DNA from: Catenulispora pinistramenti
Lineage (GTDB): Bacteria > Actinomycetota > Actinomycetes > Streptomycetales > Catenulisporaceae
Assembly: GCF_018274385.1 (NCBI RefSeq)
Contig: NZ_JAAFYZ010000004.1
Location: 60,732 to 124,731, forward strand
Length of the DNA: 64,000 nucleotides
Direction of reading: 5' to 3'
Shown: positions 20,516 through 28,836 of the stretch, in pieces
How positions within the stretch are numbered: position 1 is the first letter of the stretch
Layout of the letters: each line of letters opens with the position of its first letter
Notes under the pieces: model-generated
Database searches by the model: none
The model's input: only the letters and a program-made list of their open reading frames with translations
What the model was told of the DNA's origin: nothing
Program-made: the position numbers and the translations under genes

Positions 20516-20821
20516 ATGTCTCGGATATGCCGCCGCTCGACCGCCCTCATCAGTGCTCTGACCATCCTGGTGGGTGTCTTGTGTTTGAGCCTCGGCCACA
20601 GCGTGCCCGCCGCACCGCGTGCGAGCGCTGCTATCAGCCGTGCGAGCGTTGCTGTTGCCCGTGACCAGATTCAGGCGCAGCGGGAGGTGGCTCTTGGCGC
20701 GGATGATCAGGTCGTCGCGGACGAGTTGCCGGTCGTCGAGCCGGCGACGTTCATCCATCACATGATCATCGGCCCCGATTCGGCCGAGGCCAGTCAGCAG
20801 CCGCAGCCGCTCACTTGCTGA
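20516..20821 (+). CDS. Small exported peptide of unknown family
   Basis: A 101-residue product. The N terminus is a clear Sec signal: basic MSRICRRS, a hydrophobic core ALISALTILVGVLCLSL, then Ala/Ser residues around SVPAAPRASA where cleavage is plausible. The mature part would be about 65 residues, with acidic and hydrophobic patches and a Pro/Gln-rich end closing with Cys. The ATG at 20516 has GAGGA upstream; a TTG immediately before it is an alternative. I recognise no family, and no modification enzyme lies nearby. The divergent tandem-HTH regulator is the nearest possible controller. Confidence 0.55.
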   Translation: MSRICRRSTALISALTILVGVLCLSLGHSVPAAPRASAAISRASVAVARDQIQAQREVALGADDQVVADELPVVEPATFIHHMIIGPDSAEASQQPQPLTC

Positions 20822-21069
20822 CCCCGGGCCCGTCGCGATCTATCAAATGAGGCAGACGGGCACAAGCTGGACGTCCAGCGATCCGTAAGCGGGCTGCAAA
20901 CCCCGGCGGAATACCTCTAGTAGCGGATCACGCCACGTACATACGCCGCTCGCTCACAGGTCTACAGCAACAAGGGCCGAGTGTCGAAGGCGAAGGCGGG
21001 CTCTGCGGTAAGTCACCGAACCGGGGGCGGGCCCCGGCGGTGTGGGGGAGTTCACGGGAGGAGAGGGCC

Positions 21070-21288
21070 ATGGGGTCACAGTGTCGAGGGTGGTCGAAGA
21101 GCACCTTCAGCGATCAAGGCACGAGCTGCGTGGAAGTGCGGTTCGTGGAGGACGACGGTGACAGCGGCCTCCTCGCTGAGGTCCGGAACAGCCGTCAGCC
21201 GGAGGGGCCGGTATTGGTGTTCGACCGCACGGAGTGGGAGGCGTTCGAACTGGGCGTCTTCAATCACGAGTTCGAAATGCCCTGTTAG
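21070..21288 (+). CDS. DUF397-domain protein
   Basis: A 72-residue member of the DUF397 family: WSKSTFSDQGTSCVEVRF, then EVRNSRQPEGPVLVFDRTEWEAFELGV. These proteins are abundant in streptomycete-like genomes and usually sit next to a long XRE regulator of the WhiJ/BldB-linked type, with roles proposed in development and antibiotic control. Here that partner is missing: the nearest XRE protein, the tandem-HTH one, has a different architecture and points away. The ATG at 21070 follows GGAGGAGAGG. A terminator hairpin follows the gene. Confidence 0.82.
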   Translation: MGSQCRGWSKSTFSDQGTSCVEVRFVEDDGDSGLLAEVRNSRQPEGPVLVFDRTEWEAFELGVFNHEFEMPC

Positions 21289-21626
21289 GCACTGTTAGTC
21301 ACAGCTTGTGCTGTTGACCAAGGCGCGGTCCGGTCCGGGATTCCCGGACGGGCCGCGTTTCGGTGCATGGCGCAACGAGTCCCGCTGATCGGCCGACGGG
21401 ACAAGGCACTCGGCCGGTCAGCAGGGGCCTTCGTTACGGATGCGGATGGTCGTCGATCTGCACCGGGTCGTGCCCGCGCAGGGTGCATCTGAGTACCTGC
21501 TTTTGTCAAAGTCTTGTCTGCTCTGAACGAGCTAAGGAGTCTGATCGCAGGTTGTGCCTTCCCGGTTCGAGGTGAGCGCTGGCCTAGCCTTCGCCTGAAA
21601 CCAATCGGTTCCAGGAGGGATTCAAC
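21289..21626. other. Intergenic region with DUF397 terminator and propeller-gene leader
   Basis: 338 bp without a supported gene. It begins with the terminator at 21324-21357. The remainder, up to the AGGAGG in front of 21627, shows no clear promoter boxes or palindromes. Confidence 0.5.
21324..21357 (+). terminator. Terminator after the DUF397 gene
   Basis: CGCGGTCCGGTCCGGG pairs with CCCGGACGGGCCGCG across an ATT loop, with one wobble and one bulge, and is followed by TTT. Confidence 0.65.
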
Positions 21627-22775
21627 GTGCACACAACCATGCGTATCGGGGCCGCGGCCGTGGCGGTTCTCACGGCCGCGGGTATCTCGGCGGGAACAGC
21701 CTCGGCTGCGGAACGCGGCCATTCCGCCTTCGGCTGGGGCGCGGACCGGGTCGTGTTCGCCCAGACCGATGCCACGACCGGCAACCAGGTCGTCGCCTAC
21801 CACCGTGGCGACGACGGCCGCCTCACCCCGCTCGCGGCCTACGACACCGGCGGGCTCGGCGGTGTCCTGGGCTCGTCGGTGGTGGACCACCTCGCCTCGC
21901 AGGGTTCCCTGACGTACGACCGGGAGCACCAGCTGCTGTACGCGGTCAACGCCGGCAGCGACACGGTCTCGGTCTTCGCCGTCCACGGAGACCGGCTGTG
22001 GCTGCGGCAGACGCTGCCTTCCGGCGGCACCTTCCCGGTGAGCGTCGCAGTGCACGATGACGCGGTCTACGTCCTCAATGCCCTGAACGGCGGCTCGGTC
22101 CAGGGATACACCGTTGAGGACGGCCGACTGCGCGAGCGGCGCGCGTGGAACCGTCCGCTCGGGCTGGACCCGAACGCCACGCCGCAGTTCACCAACACCC
22201 CCGGGCAGGTCGGCTTCGCCGACCGGGGGCGCAAGCTGGTCGTGACGACCAAGGCCAACGGTGACAACGTCGACGTCTTCGCCCTCGACGAGGACGGTGC
22301 CCCGGCGCCGGCTCCGGTGGTGACCAACCTTCCGGGCGCGGTGCCGTTCGCCTTCGTCACCGGGCCGGACAGCCGGACGCTGTATCTGACCGAAGCCGGG
22401 CCGAACGCCGTGGCCTCGTTCCGCGTCAACGGCGACGGGACGCTCACGCCGCTGCAGACCGCCGCCACCGGCCAGTCGGCGACCTGCTGGATCACCGCGG
22501 TCGGCGACCTGTTGTACGTCTCCAACGCTGGCAGCGCGACTGTCAGCATCTACCGCGCCGGCGAGGACGGCTCGCTGCAGCCGATCGGCACCGCGGCCAC
22601 CGACCCGGGCACCGTCGACTCGGCCGCGTCCCACGACGGGCGGTACCTCTACGTGCAGACCGGCGGCCAGGGCATCCTGGACGGGTACGCGATCAACCGG
22701 GACGGCACCCTGCGCCCGATCGGTTCCGAAACCGTGCCGAACGCCGTCGGCGGCGAAGGCATCGTGGCCGCCTGA
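21627..22775 (+). CDS. Exported beta-propeller protein (lactonase/YVTN-like)
   Basis: A 382-residue secreted protein. The N-terminal signal MRIGAAAVAVLTAAGISAGTASAA ends with an Ala-X-Ala site. The rest is a seven-bladed propeller of the 6-phosphogluconolactonase/YVTN type: repeated units such as HQLLYAVNAGSDTVSVFAV, GDLLYVSNAGSATVSIYRA and GRYLYVQTGGQGILDGYAI. Family members include lactonases and proteins with no proven activity; catalytic residues cannot be assigned by eye. The GTG at 21627 is chosen because AGGAGG lies 7 nt upstream, although an ATG four codons later would also give a good signal peptide. Confidence 0.85.
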   Translation: MHTTMRIGAAAVAVLTAAGISAGTASAAERGHSAFGWGADRVVFAQTDATTGNQVVAYHRGDDGRLTPLAAYDTGGLGGVLGSSVVDHLASQGSLTYDREHQLLYAVNAGSDTVSVFAVHGDRLWLRQTLPSGGTFPVSVAVHDDAVYVLNALNGGSVQGYTVEDGRLRERRAWNRPLGLDPNATPQFTNTPGQVGFADRGRKLVVTTKANGDNVDVFALDEDGAPAPAPVVTNLPGAVPFAFVTGPDSRTLYLTEAGPNAVASFRVNGDGTLTPLQTAATGQSATCWITAVGDLLYVSNAGSATVSIYRAGEDGSLQPIGTAATDPGTVDSAASHDGRYLYVQTGGQGILDGYAINRDGTLRPIGSETVPNAVGGEGIVAA

Positions 22776-22902
22776 ACAAAGGTTCTCCGCGGAACCGGTC
22801 CCGGCGGTCGGCCTGTCTGCCGGCCGCCGGGACCCGCGAACGTCGACCGCTCGGCGTAGCTCCGCAGGCCAAGGCATGAGAACGCTGCCTAGCGTTGCCA
22901 TC

Positions 22903-24693
22903 ATGGATCCTGCTCACAACCACGCCTTGTACTACAGCAACGGGAACTACGAAGCGTTCGCGCGGCCGCGCAAACCGGCGGGTGTCGAGGACAAGACGGC
23001 GTGGTTCGTGGGTGCGGGCCTGGCCTCGATGGCCGGCGCGGCCTTCCTGATCCGCGACGGACAGATGTCCGGCGACCGGATCACGATCCTGGAGCGCCTG
23101 AAGCTGCCCGGGGGCGCCCTGGACGGTATCGAGAAGCCGAAGAAGGGCTTTGTGATCCGTGGCGGCCGGGAGATGGAGAACCACTTCGAGTGCCTGTGGG
23201 ACCTGTACCGGTCGATCCCGTCGATGGAGGTCGACGGGGCCAGCGTTCTGGACGAGTTCTACTGGCTGAACAAGGACGACCCGAACTCCTCCCTGTGCCG
23301 CGCCACCTGGAAGCAGGGCGAGGACGCGCACACCGACGGGCAGTTCACCCTGTCGGACGCGGCGCAGAAGGACATCGTGAAGGTGTTCCTGGCCACCCGG
23401 GAGCAGATGGAGGGTAAGCGGATCGACGAGGTCTTCGGGGCGGACTTCTTCGCCAGCAACTTCTGGCTGTACTGGCGCACCATGTTCGCGTTCGAGACCT
23501 GGCACAGCGCGCTGGAGATGAAGCTGTACCTGCACCGGTTCATCCACCACATCGGCGGTCTGCCGGACTTCTCGGCGCTGAAGTTCACCAAGTACAACCA
23601 GTACGAGTCCCTGGTGCTGCCGCTGTACCGGTGGCTGGTGGACCAGGGCGTCACGTTCATGTTCGACACCGAGGTCACCGACGTCGACTTCCACATCACC
23701 GGCGAGCGCAAGCAGGCCACCCGGATCCGCTGGGTCAGCGGCGGCACGCCCGGCGGCGTCGGCCTCGGCGAGAACGACCTGCTGCTCATGACCATCGGCT
23801 CGCTGACCGAGAACTCCGACGACGGCGACCACCACACCCCGGCCCGGCTGGACACCGGCCCCGCTCCGGCGTGGGACCTGTGGCGCCGTATCGCAGCCAA
23901 GGACCCGGCGTTCGGCCGCCCCGACGTGTTCGGCGCCCACATCCCGGAGACCAAGTGGGAATCGGCGACCGTCACCACCTTGGACCGGCGGATCCCGGCG
24001 TACATCGAGAAGATCTGCCGGCGGGACCCGTTCAGCGGGCGGGTCGTCACCGGCGGCATCGTCACCGCCAAGGACTCGGCCTGGCTGCTGTCCTGGACGG
24101 TGAACCGACAGCCGCACTTCAAGCAGCAGCCGCGGGACCAACTGGTGGTGTGGGTGTATTCGCTGTTCGTCGACAAGCCCGGCGACTACGTGAAGAAGCC
24201 GATGCAGGAGTGCACCGGCGAGGAGATCACCGCCGAGTGGCTGTATCACCTGGGCGTGCCGGTCGAGGACATCCCGGAGCTGGCCGCCGAGGCCGCGACC
24301 TGCGTGCCGGTGATGATGCCGTACGTGACCGCGTTCTTCATGCCGCGCAAGGCCGGCGACCGGCCCGACGTGGTGCCGGAGGGCGCGGTGAACTTCGCCT
24401 TCATCGGCCAGTTCGCCGAGACCACCCGCGACTGCATCTTCACCACCGAGTACTCCGTGCGCACCGGCATGGAAGCCGTCTACCGGCTGCTCGGCGTCGA
24501 TCGTGGCGTGCCGGAGGTCTTCGGTTCCACGTACGACGTCCGTGCCCTGCTGGCCGCCACCACCCGGCTGCGTGACGGGAAGGAGCTGACCCTGCGTGGC
24601 CCGGCCAAGCTCCGCAAATGGCTGGGCCGCAAGCTGGACACCAACGAGGTCGGGGAACTCCTCAAGGACGCGGGACTCGTCGGCGACGAGTGA
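22903..24693 (+). CDS. ohyA: Oleate hydratase (FAD-dependent)
   Basis: Adds water to the cis-9 double bond of oleic acid to give 10-hydroxystearate; FAD has a structural role. The 596-residue protein follows the family closely: YYSNGNYEAFARPRKP at the N terminus, the dinucleotide loop FVGAGLASMAGAAFLIRD, LERLKLPGGALDG, RGGREMENHFECLWD, FHSALEMKLYLHRF-like FETWHSALEMKLYLHRF and a conserved C-terminal FAFIGQFAETTRDCIFTTEYSVRTGMEAVY-type region. The start is uncertain: ATG 22903 gives the family N terminus, an ATG at 22876 adds nine residues, and neither has a strong ribosome site. It stands alone, convergent with the dehydrogenase gene. Confidence 0.93.
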   Translation: MDPAHNHALYYSNGNYEAFARPRKPAGVEDKTAWFVGAGLASMAGAAFLIRDGQMSGDRITILERLKLPGGALDGIEKPKKGFVIRGGREMENHFECLWDLYRSIPSMEVDGASVLDEFYWLNKDDPNSSLCRATWKQGEDAHTDGQFTLSDAAQKDIVKVFLATREQMEGKRIDEVFGADFFASNFWLYWRTMFAFETWHSALEMKLYLHRFIHHIGGLPDFSALKFTKYNQYESLVLPLYRWLVDQGVTFMFDTEVTDVDFHITGERKQATRIRWVSGGTPGGVGLGENDLLLMTIGSLTENSDDGDHHTPARLDTGPAPAWDLWRRIAAKDPAFGRPDVFGAHIPETKWESATVTTLDRRIPAYIEKICRRDPFSGRVVTGGIVTAKDSAWLLSWTVNRQPHFKQQPRDQLVVWVYSLFVDKPGDYVKKPMQECTGEEITAEWLYHLGVPVEDIPELAAEAATCVPVMMPYVTAFFMPRKAGDRPDVVPEGAVNFAFIGQFAETTRDCIFTTEYSVRTGMEAVYRLLGVDRGVPEVFGSTYDVRALLAATTRLRDGKELTLRGPAKLRKWLGRKLDTNEVGELLKDAGLVGDE

Positions 24694-24736
24694 GTGCGTC
24701 CGAGAGGTGGCAGATCTCGCTGTCACACCCGCGGCG

Positions 24737-25864
24737 TCATACCCGCGGCGCCACCGCCTGGCGAGGTGCCGCGGCGGTCCGCGCCGCGGTGAGCGCCGCG
24801 TCCACGCGGTCCAGTTCGTAGGTCCCGCCGACGAGGTCGGCGAACGGGAAGGTGCGGTGGTGGTCGGCCAGGAACCGCACCGCGGTGGCGAGGTCCGCGG
24901 GCCGGTAGTTGTGGACGCCGATCACGGTGTGCAGGCCACGCACCACGCGTTCCGGATCCAGGCTCGCCGGTGCGCCCGGGGACACGGATCCGACCAGGAC
25001 CGCCGTGCCGCCCACGGTGAGGGAGTCCAGGCAGGCCTGCACGGCGGTCGCCTGGCCGGAGAACTCTAGCGCCACGTCGAATTCGCGGATTCCGTCGGCG
25101 GTGATGTTGGTGGTGTTGGTGGCGGCGTCGGCAGCGGTAGCGGCAGCGGCAGTGGTGGCGGCGTGCGCACCGGCGGCGCCGAAGGCCAGGGCCTGGGCGC
25201 GGCGGACCGGGTCCGGATCCACGGCCTCCACGTGGGCGCCGGCGGTGGCGGCCATCGCCGTCGCCGTCAGGCCGAGCATGCCCGCCCCGGTGACCAGAAC
25301 CCGCCGGCCGGCCAGCGGCCCCGCGACGGCGAGCGCCGCGGCGACGGTCGCGGTGGCGCAGGACGCGGGGCTGGCCACCTCGTCGGGCAGGTCCGCGGGG
25401 ACGGCGACGACGGCGGTGCCGGGCAGGACCACGCAGTGGGTTGCGAAGCCACCGGTCAGCGGGGCGCTTTCGACCAGGGGTTCGTGCCCGTACTTGCGCA
25501 GCCGCAGGCACTTCTGCGGCAGTCCCCGATCGCAGCGCTCGCACGATCCGCAGGACGCGGTGACCGACCAGACCACGCGCATGCCGGGGACCACGGGCGT
25601 CCCGTCGACGCACCGCACGCCGCCGGCACCCACGCCGAGAACGGTCCCCACCTGCTCGTGGCCCAGCAGTGCCGGGACCGGGGAGGGCCGGTGCCCGCCG
25701 ACCGTGTGCAGATCGCTGCCGCAGACCGTGGCCAGGTCGATCCGCACCAGCAGCGCGCCGGGGCCGGGGACCAGGGGAGTGTCTGCGCAGACCACGCGGA
25801 AGGGGCTGCCGACGCCGTCCCACCGGGCGTAGCGGACCGGGACGGTTTCCATCGAAGAGGTCAT
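24737..25864 (-). CDS. Zinc-dependent alcohol dehydrogenase (MDR family)
   Basis: A 375-residue medium-chain dehydrogenase/reductase. The GroES-like half has catalytic CGSDLHT and GHEQVGTV and the four-cysteine structural zinc loop C-GSC-ERC-(7)-C. The Rossmann half has VLVTGAGMLGLTATAMA. An Ala/Thr-rich stretch (about residues 235-258, AATTAAAATAADAATNTTN) interrupts the usual Rossmann sequence. It lies downstream of a GntR regulator and a PHS-like transporter; a similar trio is known in phosphonate use (the HpnZ-type dehydrogenases), but the substrate is not proven. The half-site ACTTGT just upstream of its ATG resembles the GntR operator. Confidence 0.85.
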   Translation of the reverse strand: MTSSMETVPVRYARWDGVGSPFRVVCADTPLVPGPGALLVRIDLATVCGSDLHTVGGHRPSPVPALLGHEQVGTVLGVGAGGVRCVDGTPVVPGMRVVWSVTASCGSCERCDRGLPQKCLRLRKYGHEPLVESAPLTGGFATHCVVLPGTAVVAVPADLPDEVASPASCATATVAAALAVAGPLAGRRVLVTGAGMLGLTATAMAATAGAHVEAVDPDPVRRAQALAFGAAGAHAATTAAAATAADAATNTTNITADGIREFDVALEFSGQATAVQACLDSLTVGGTAVLVGSVSPGAPASLDPERVVRGLHTVIGVHNYRPADLATAVRFLADHHRTFPFADLVGGTYELDRVDAALTAARTAAAPRQAVAPRV

Positions 25865-26041
25865 GAGCCGAACTTGTCATGAGAAGCTGAGAAAATCAAC
25901 GGCGCCCGGTACGACAGCCCTTTTCCAGGCCTGGAGCAGGCAAGGAGCGACCACGAGGGGCGTCTGGTCGCAGAGTGTTCAGGTCTTGGACGACTCAGAT
26001 GTCATGACAGGAAGGCGGTGTTGAGATACCGTCGCCGGTCC

Positions 26042-26770
26042 TCACAGCCTCGCCGTCCGCGTACCGCGGGTGTTGGTGACGGTCACGGTCGCCACGTCCG
26101 GCCGGTACCGGTCGTCGGACCACTCGATCGGCACGCCCTGGGAATCGGTGGTCACGCGACGTTCGCGCAGCAGCGGGGAACCGACACCGACTTCCAGCAG
26201 CTCGGCGTCGGTGGCGTCCGCGGCGACGGCGTCGAAGGTGTGCCGTGCCGCCGCCAGATCGGTGCCCTGCTCGGTGAGCACCGCGTAGATGGAGCCCGCG
26301 TCCAGGTCCGCGCTGAGCAGCGGACGGCCGACCGCCTCGGTGTAGGTCATCCGCTCCAGCATCGCCGGCCGGCCGTCCAGCAGCCGCAGCCGCAGAAGCT
26401 GGACCACCATCGCGTCGGCGTCGAGCTCCAGCGCGGCGGCCACCGCCGGATCCGGGCGGCGCAGGGCGATCTCCTGGAGGCGCTGACCCGGCACCTGGCC
26501 GGTGAGTTCGGCGCGCATCGTGAAGGACAGGAACGACTCGAACGGCTGGGCCGGCACCGCGTCCAGCACCAGCGAACGCCGCCCCTGGCCGCCGCCGATC
26601 AGACCCTCTTCGCGCAGTACGGCCAGGGCTTGGCGCACCGGAGTCCGTGAGGCGGAGAACTCCTCGCACAGCTCGGCCTCCGACGGCAGCGACTCCCCGA
26701 CGCCGATCTCGCCGCTGCGGATGCGGCGGCGCAACTCGGCCGCCACGGTGCCGTGCAAGGACTCCTTCAC
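26042..26770 (-). CDS. GntR-family regulator, HutC/UTRA subfamily
   Basis: A 242-residue repressor. The N-terminal winged helix (AAELRRRIRSGEIGVGESLPSEAELCEEFSASRTPVRQALAVLREEGLI) is typical GntR, and the C-terminal part is a UTRA ligand domain with LLRLRLLDGRPAMLERMTY and RPLLSADL. The GTG at 26770 starts the conserved VKESLHGTVA segment; the frame open further upstream lacks similarity and covers the operator. It diverges from the MFS transporter gene across a region with a perfect 20-bp palindrome, and the MDR dehydrogenase gene follows in the same direction. Control of all three genes is a reasonable inference. Confidence 0.88.
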   Translation of the reverse strand: MKESLHGTVAAELRRRIRSGEIGVGESLPSEAELCEEFSASRTPVRQALAVLREEGLIGGGQGRRSLVLDAVPAQPFESFLSFTMRAELTGQVPGQRLQEIALRRPDPAVAAALELDADAMVVQLLRLRLLDGRPAMLERMTYTEAVGRPLLSADLDAGSIYAVLTEQGTDLAAARHTFDAVAADATDAELLEVGVGSPLLRERRVTTDSQGVPIEWSDDRYRPDVATVTVTNTRGTRTARL

Positions 26771-27083
26771 GACTGACGACCCTACAGGCGGGCGGTGGTG
26801 AGTGATTCCTGGGCGCGAGGCGAGATCGGGTCGGAAGGTGTAGTGACAAGATCGAGCTTCGAAGCAGGGGCGGCTGGTTCGCCGTGCGCATTTGGCCAGT
26901 GCGTTCCTGTTATCCACCGCACTGCCTGGGTCTCCGGCAAGGTGAACTGTCGGTGACTTGTAAGTACAAGTCATTGACCGGGATCTCGGTGCCTGCCACT
27001 GTCTGCTCACAGCACTGCAAGCCAGGTACAGCAGGCCTGCCACCGCATGTCCAGCACCCCACCCCCAGCATCAGGAGACCGCC
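26771..27083. other. Divergent regulatory region between GntR and MFS genes
   Basis: 313 bp with no gene. It holds the GntR-type palindrome described separately and must contain the promoters for both directions. A weaker relative of the palindrome (CTTGTCACTACA on the minus strand) lies near 26838-26852. Confidence 0.6.
26954..26973. promoter_or_regulatory. GntR operator palindrome
   Basis: TGACTTGTAAGTACAAGTCA: perfect 9-bp arms around AG. The CTTGTA...TACAAG core is the form bound by HutC-type GntR proteins, and it lies between the GntR gene and the transporter gene. Confidence 0.8.
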
Positions 27084-28580
27084 GTGACCACCGACACCCC
27101 GCCCGCCGGTGTCCAACAGATCCTGGACGACGCCCCGCTGAGCACGTTCCACCTCAAGGCCGCGGTCGTCGCCGGCGCGGGCTTCTTCACCGACTCCTAC
27201 GACCTGAACGTGATCGGCACGGTGATGCTGCTGGTCAAGCCGCAGTTCCACCTGGTGGCCGGGCAGGTCTCGCTGGTCACCAGCTCCACCCTGCTGGCCG
27301 TGGCGGGCGGGGCGCTGCTGTTCGGCCGGCTCGGCGACCTGCTGGGCCGGCGCCGCATCTACGGCCTCGAAGCCGTTCTGATGATCATCGGTGCCCTGCT
27401 CTCGGCGTTCGCCCCGAACTTCACAGTGCTCATGGTCGGCCGGGTGATCCTGGGCCTGGGCATCGGCGGCGACTACCCGGCCAGCGGCGTGATCATGGCC
27501 GAGTTCGCCAACCGCCGCAACCGCGGCAAGCTGGTCGGCCTCACCTTCCTGTTCTACGTGCTCGGCCAGGTCGCCGCCTATCTCGTGGCCCTGCTGATCA
27601 TCGCCGTCGGCACCCCGGACCACGTGGCGTGGCGGGTCGTGCTGGGCCTCGGCGCGCTGCCGGCCCTGTTCGTCCTGTGGAACCGCCGCCACATGCCCGA
27701 ATCGCCGCGCTGGACGGTGGCCGTCGCCGGTGACGCCGGGCAGGCCGCCGTGGACTTGGCCCACTACGCCGGCCGCGCCGTCGGCCGTGACGCGGTCGCC
27801 GCCGCTTCGGGTGCGGCCGTTGCTGTTGCCACCGCTGGCACCGCTGCCACCGCGGCACCGGCCGCACCGGCCGCACCGGCCGCGGCGAGCCCGCGTTCGC
27901 GTCCGCGCCTGGGTCTGGGTCTGGGCCTGGACGTCCTGCGCAGCCGCTCGTTCCTGATAGCCCTGCTCGGCACCGCCGGCAGCTGGTTCTTCTTCAACGT
28001 CGCCGTCTACGGCAACTCCGTCAGCCAGCCCCTGCTCATCGCGAGCATCGCCCCCAAGACCACGACCATCCGCAACATCGCGATCAACGCCGCACTCGTG
28101 CTCTGCTTCAGCCTCACCGCCGCCCTGATCGGGCTGGCGATCCTCGATCGGATCCCGCGCCGACCGCTCCAGATCATCGGCTTCGGGTGCAGCGCCGCCT
28201 CCATGCTCCTGATCGCCTCCTTCAGTGGCCTGACACACACCGTCGTACCCTTCGCCCTGGTCTTCGGTGTCTCCTTGTTCGGAATCGCGCTCGGGCCGAA
28301 CTACACCACCATGCTGCTGGCCGCCGAGAGCTATCCCACGGCCGTCCGCTCCACCGGGCACGGCCTGTCCGCGGGCATCGCCAAGATCGGGGCCTTCCTC
28401 GGGGCCCTGTACACACCGGTGGTCCTGGCCCACTACGGGCTTCGCGTGGTGACGCTGATCGCCGGGATCTGTTTCCTGCTCGGCATCGCCACCACCCTGG
28501 TCCTGCGCGAGCCGAAGGACTCGGCACTGGGCGACCTCGACGTGACCGAGGCTCGGACGCCCGAACCAGCGCTCGCGTAA
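27084..28580 (+). CDS. MFS transporter, PHS (phosphate:H+ symporter)-like
   Basis: A 498-residue inner-membrane transporter with about twelve predicted helices. MFS motif A reads GRLGDLLGRRRIYG after helix 2, and GRVILGLGIGGDYPASGVIMAEFANRRNRGK matches the PHS group, which moves inorganic phosphate or related anions. ESYPTAVRSTGHGLS after helix 10 is also typical. The central cytoplasmic loop carries an unusual Ala/Pro/Arg-rich insert (about residues 240-285). The GTG at 27084 has AGGAGA upstream. It diverges from the GntR gene and is probably derepressed by that regulator's ligand. Phosphonate or another organic acid is a possible substrate. Confidence 0.85.
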   Translation: MTTDTPPAGVQQILDDAPLSTFHLKAAVVAGAGFFTDSYDLNVIGTVMLLVKPQFHLVAGQVSLVTSSTLLAVAGGALLFGRLGDLLGRRRIYGLEAVLMIIGALLSAFAPNFTVLMVGRVILGLGIGGDYPASGVIMAEFANRRNRGKLVGLTFLFYVLGQVAAYLVALLIIAVGTPDHVAWRVVLGLGALPALFVLWNRRHMPESPRWTVAVAGDAGQAAVDLAHYAGRAVGRDAVAAASGAAVAVATAGTAATAAPAAPAAPAAASPRSRPRLGLGLGLDVLRSRSFLIALLGTAGSWFFFNVAVYGNSVSQPLLIASIAPKTTTIRNIAINAALVLCFSLTAALIGLAILDRIPRRPLQIIGFGCSAASMLLIASFSGLTHTVVPFALVFGVSLFGIALGPNYTTMLLAAESYPTAVRSTGHGLSAGIAKIGAFLGALYTPVVLAHYGLRVVTLIAGICFLLGIATTLVLREPKDSALGDLDVTEARTPEPALA

Positions 28581-28622
28581 GCGGTGCGCCGCAGCGGCCG
28601 CTGCCCGCTTGACGTCCGGCTG

Positions 28623-28745
28623 GCTGGTACAGTGGGGGCCGACACCGCCGTAAAGTGACGGTGCAACCCACCGGCACAGCGGGGCCGACTGCCCCGCGCT
28701 TTGGTACCCGGTCAGGGTCGTGATCGCTGAGATGTCGCGATCGCC
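28623..28745 (+). ncRNA. Conserved structured leader upstream of glycosyltransferase gene 1
   Basis: A 123-nt element homologous to 39259-39383, which lies in the same place before the paralogous gene. Shared blocks are GGTGCA-CCCACCGGCACAGCG and CCGGTCAGGGTCGTG-TCGC. Predicted helices are CACCG/CGGTG, GCGGGGC/GCCCCGC, GATCGC/GCGATC, and a longer helix joining CCC-ACCGG to CCGGT-CA-GGG. Differences between copies mostly keep the pairs. It ends 91 nt before the start codon. I match it to no known riboswitch class. Confidence 0.6.
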
Positions 28746-28836
28746 TTGAGGTTCTTGCGACGAGCAGAGCTTTGAACCGTCGCGCCGGTCGTTCGGTCGA
28801 GCGTTTCGCAGATCACGAAGTAGTGAGGACCCCGCT

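Noticed and set aside
28700..28745. ZTP or guanidine-III riboswitch in the glycosyltransferase leader
   Set aside because: Short matches (GGGTCGTG, CCCGGTCAGG) exist, but the order and spacing of the remaining conserved blocks of those classes are missing.
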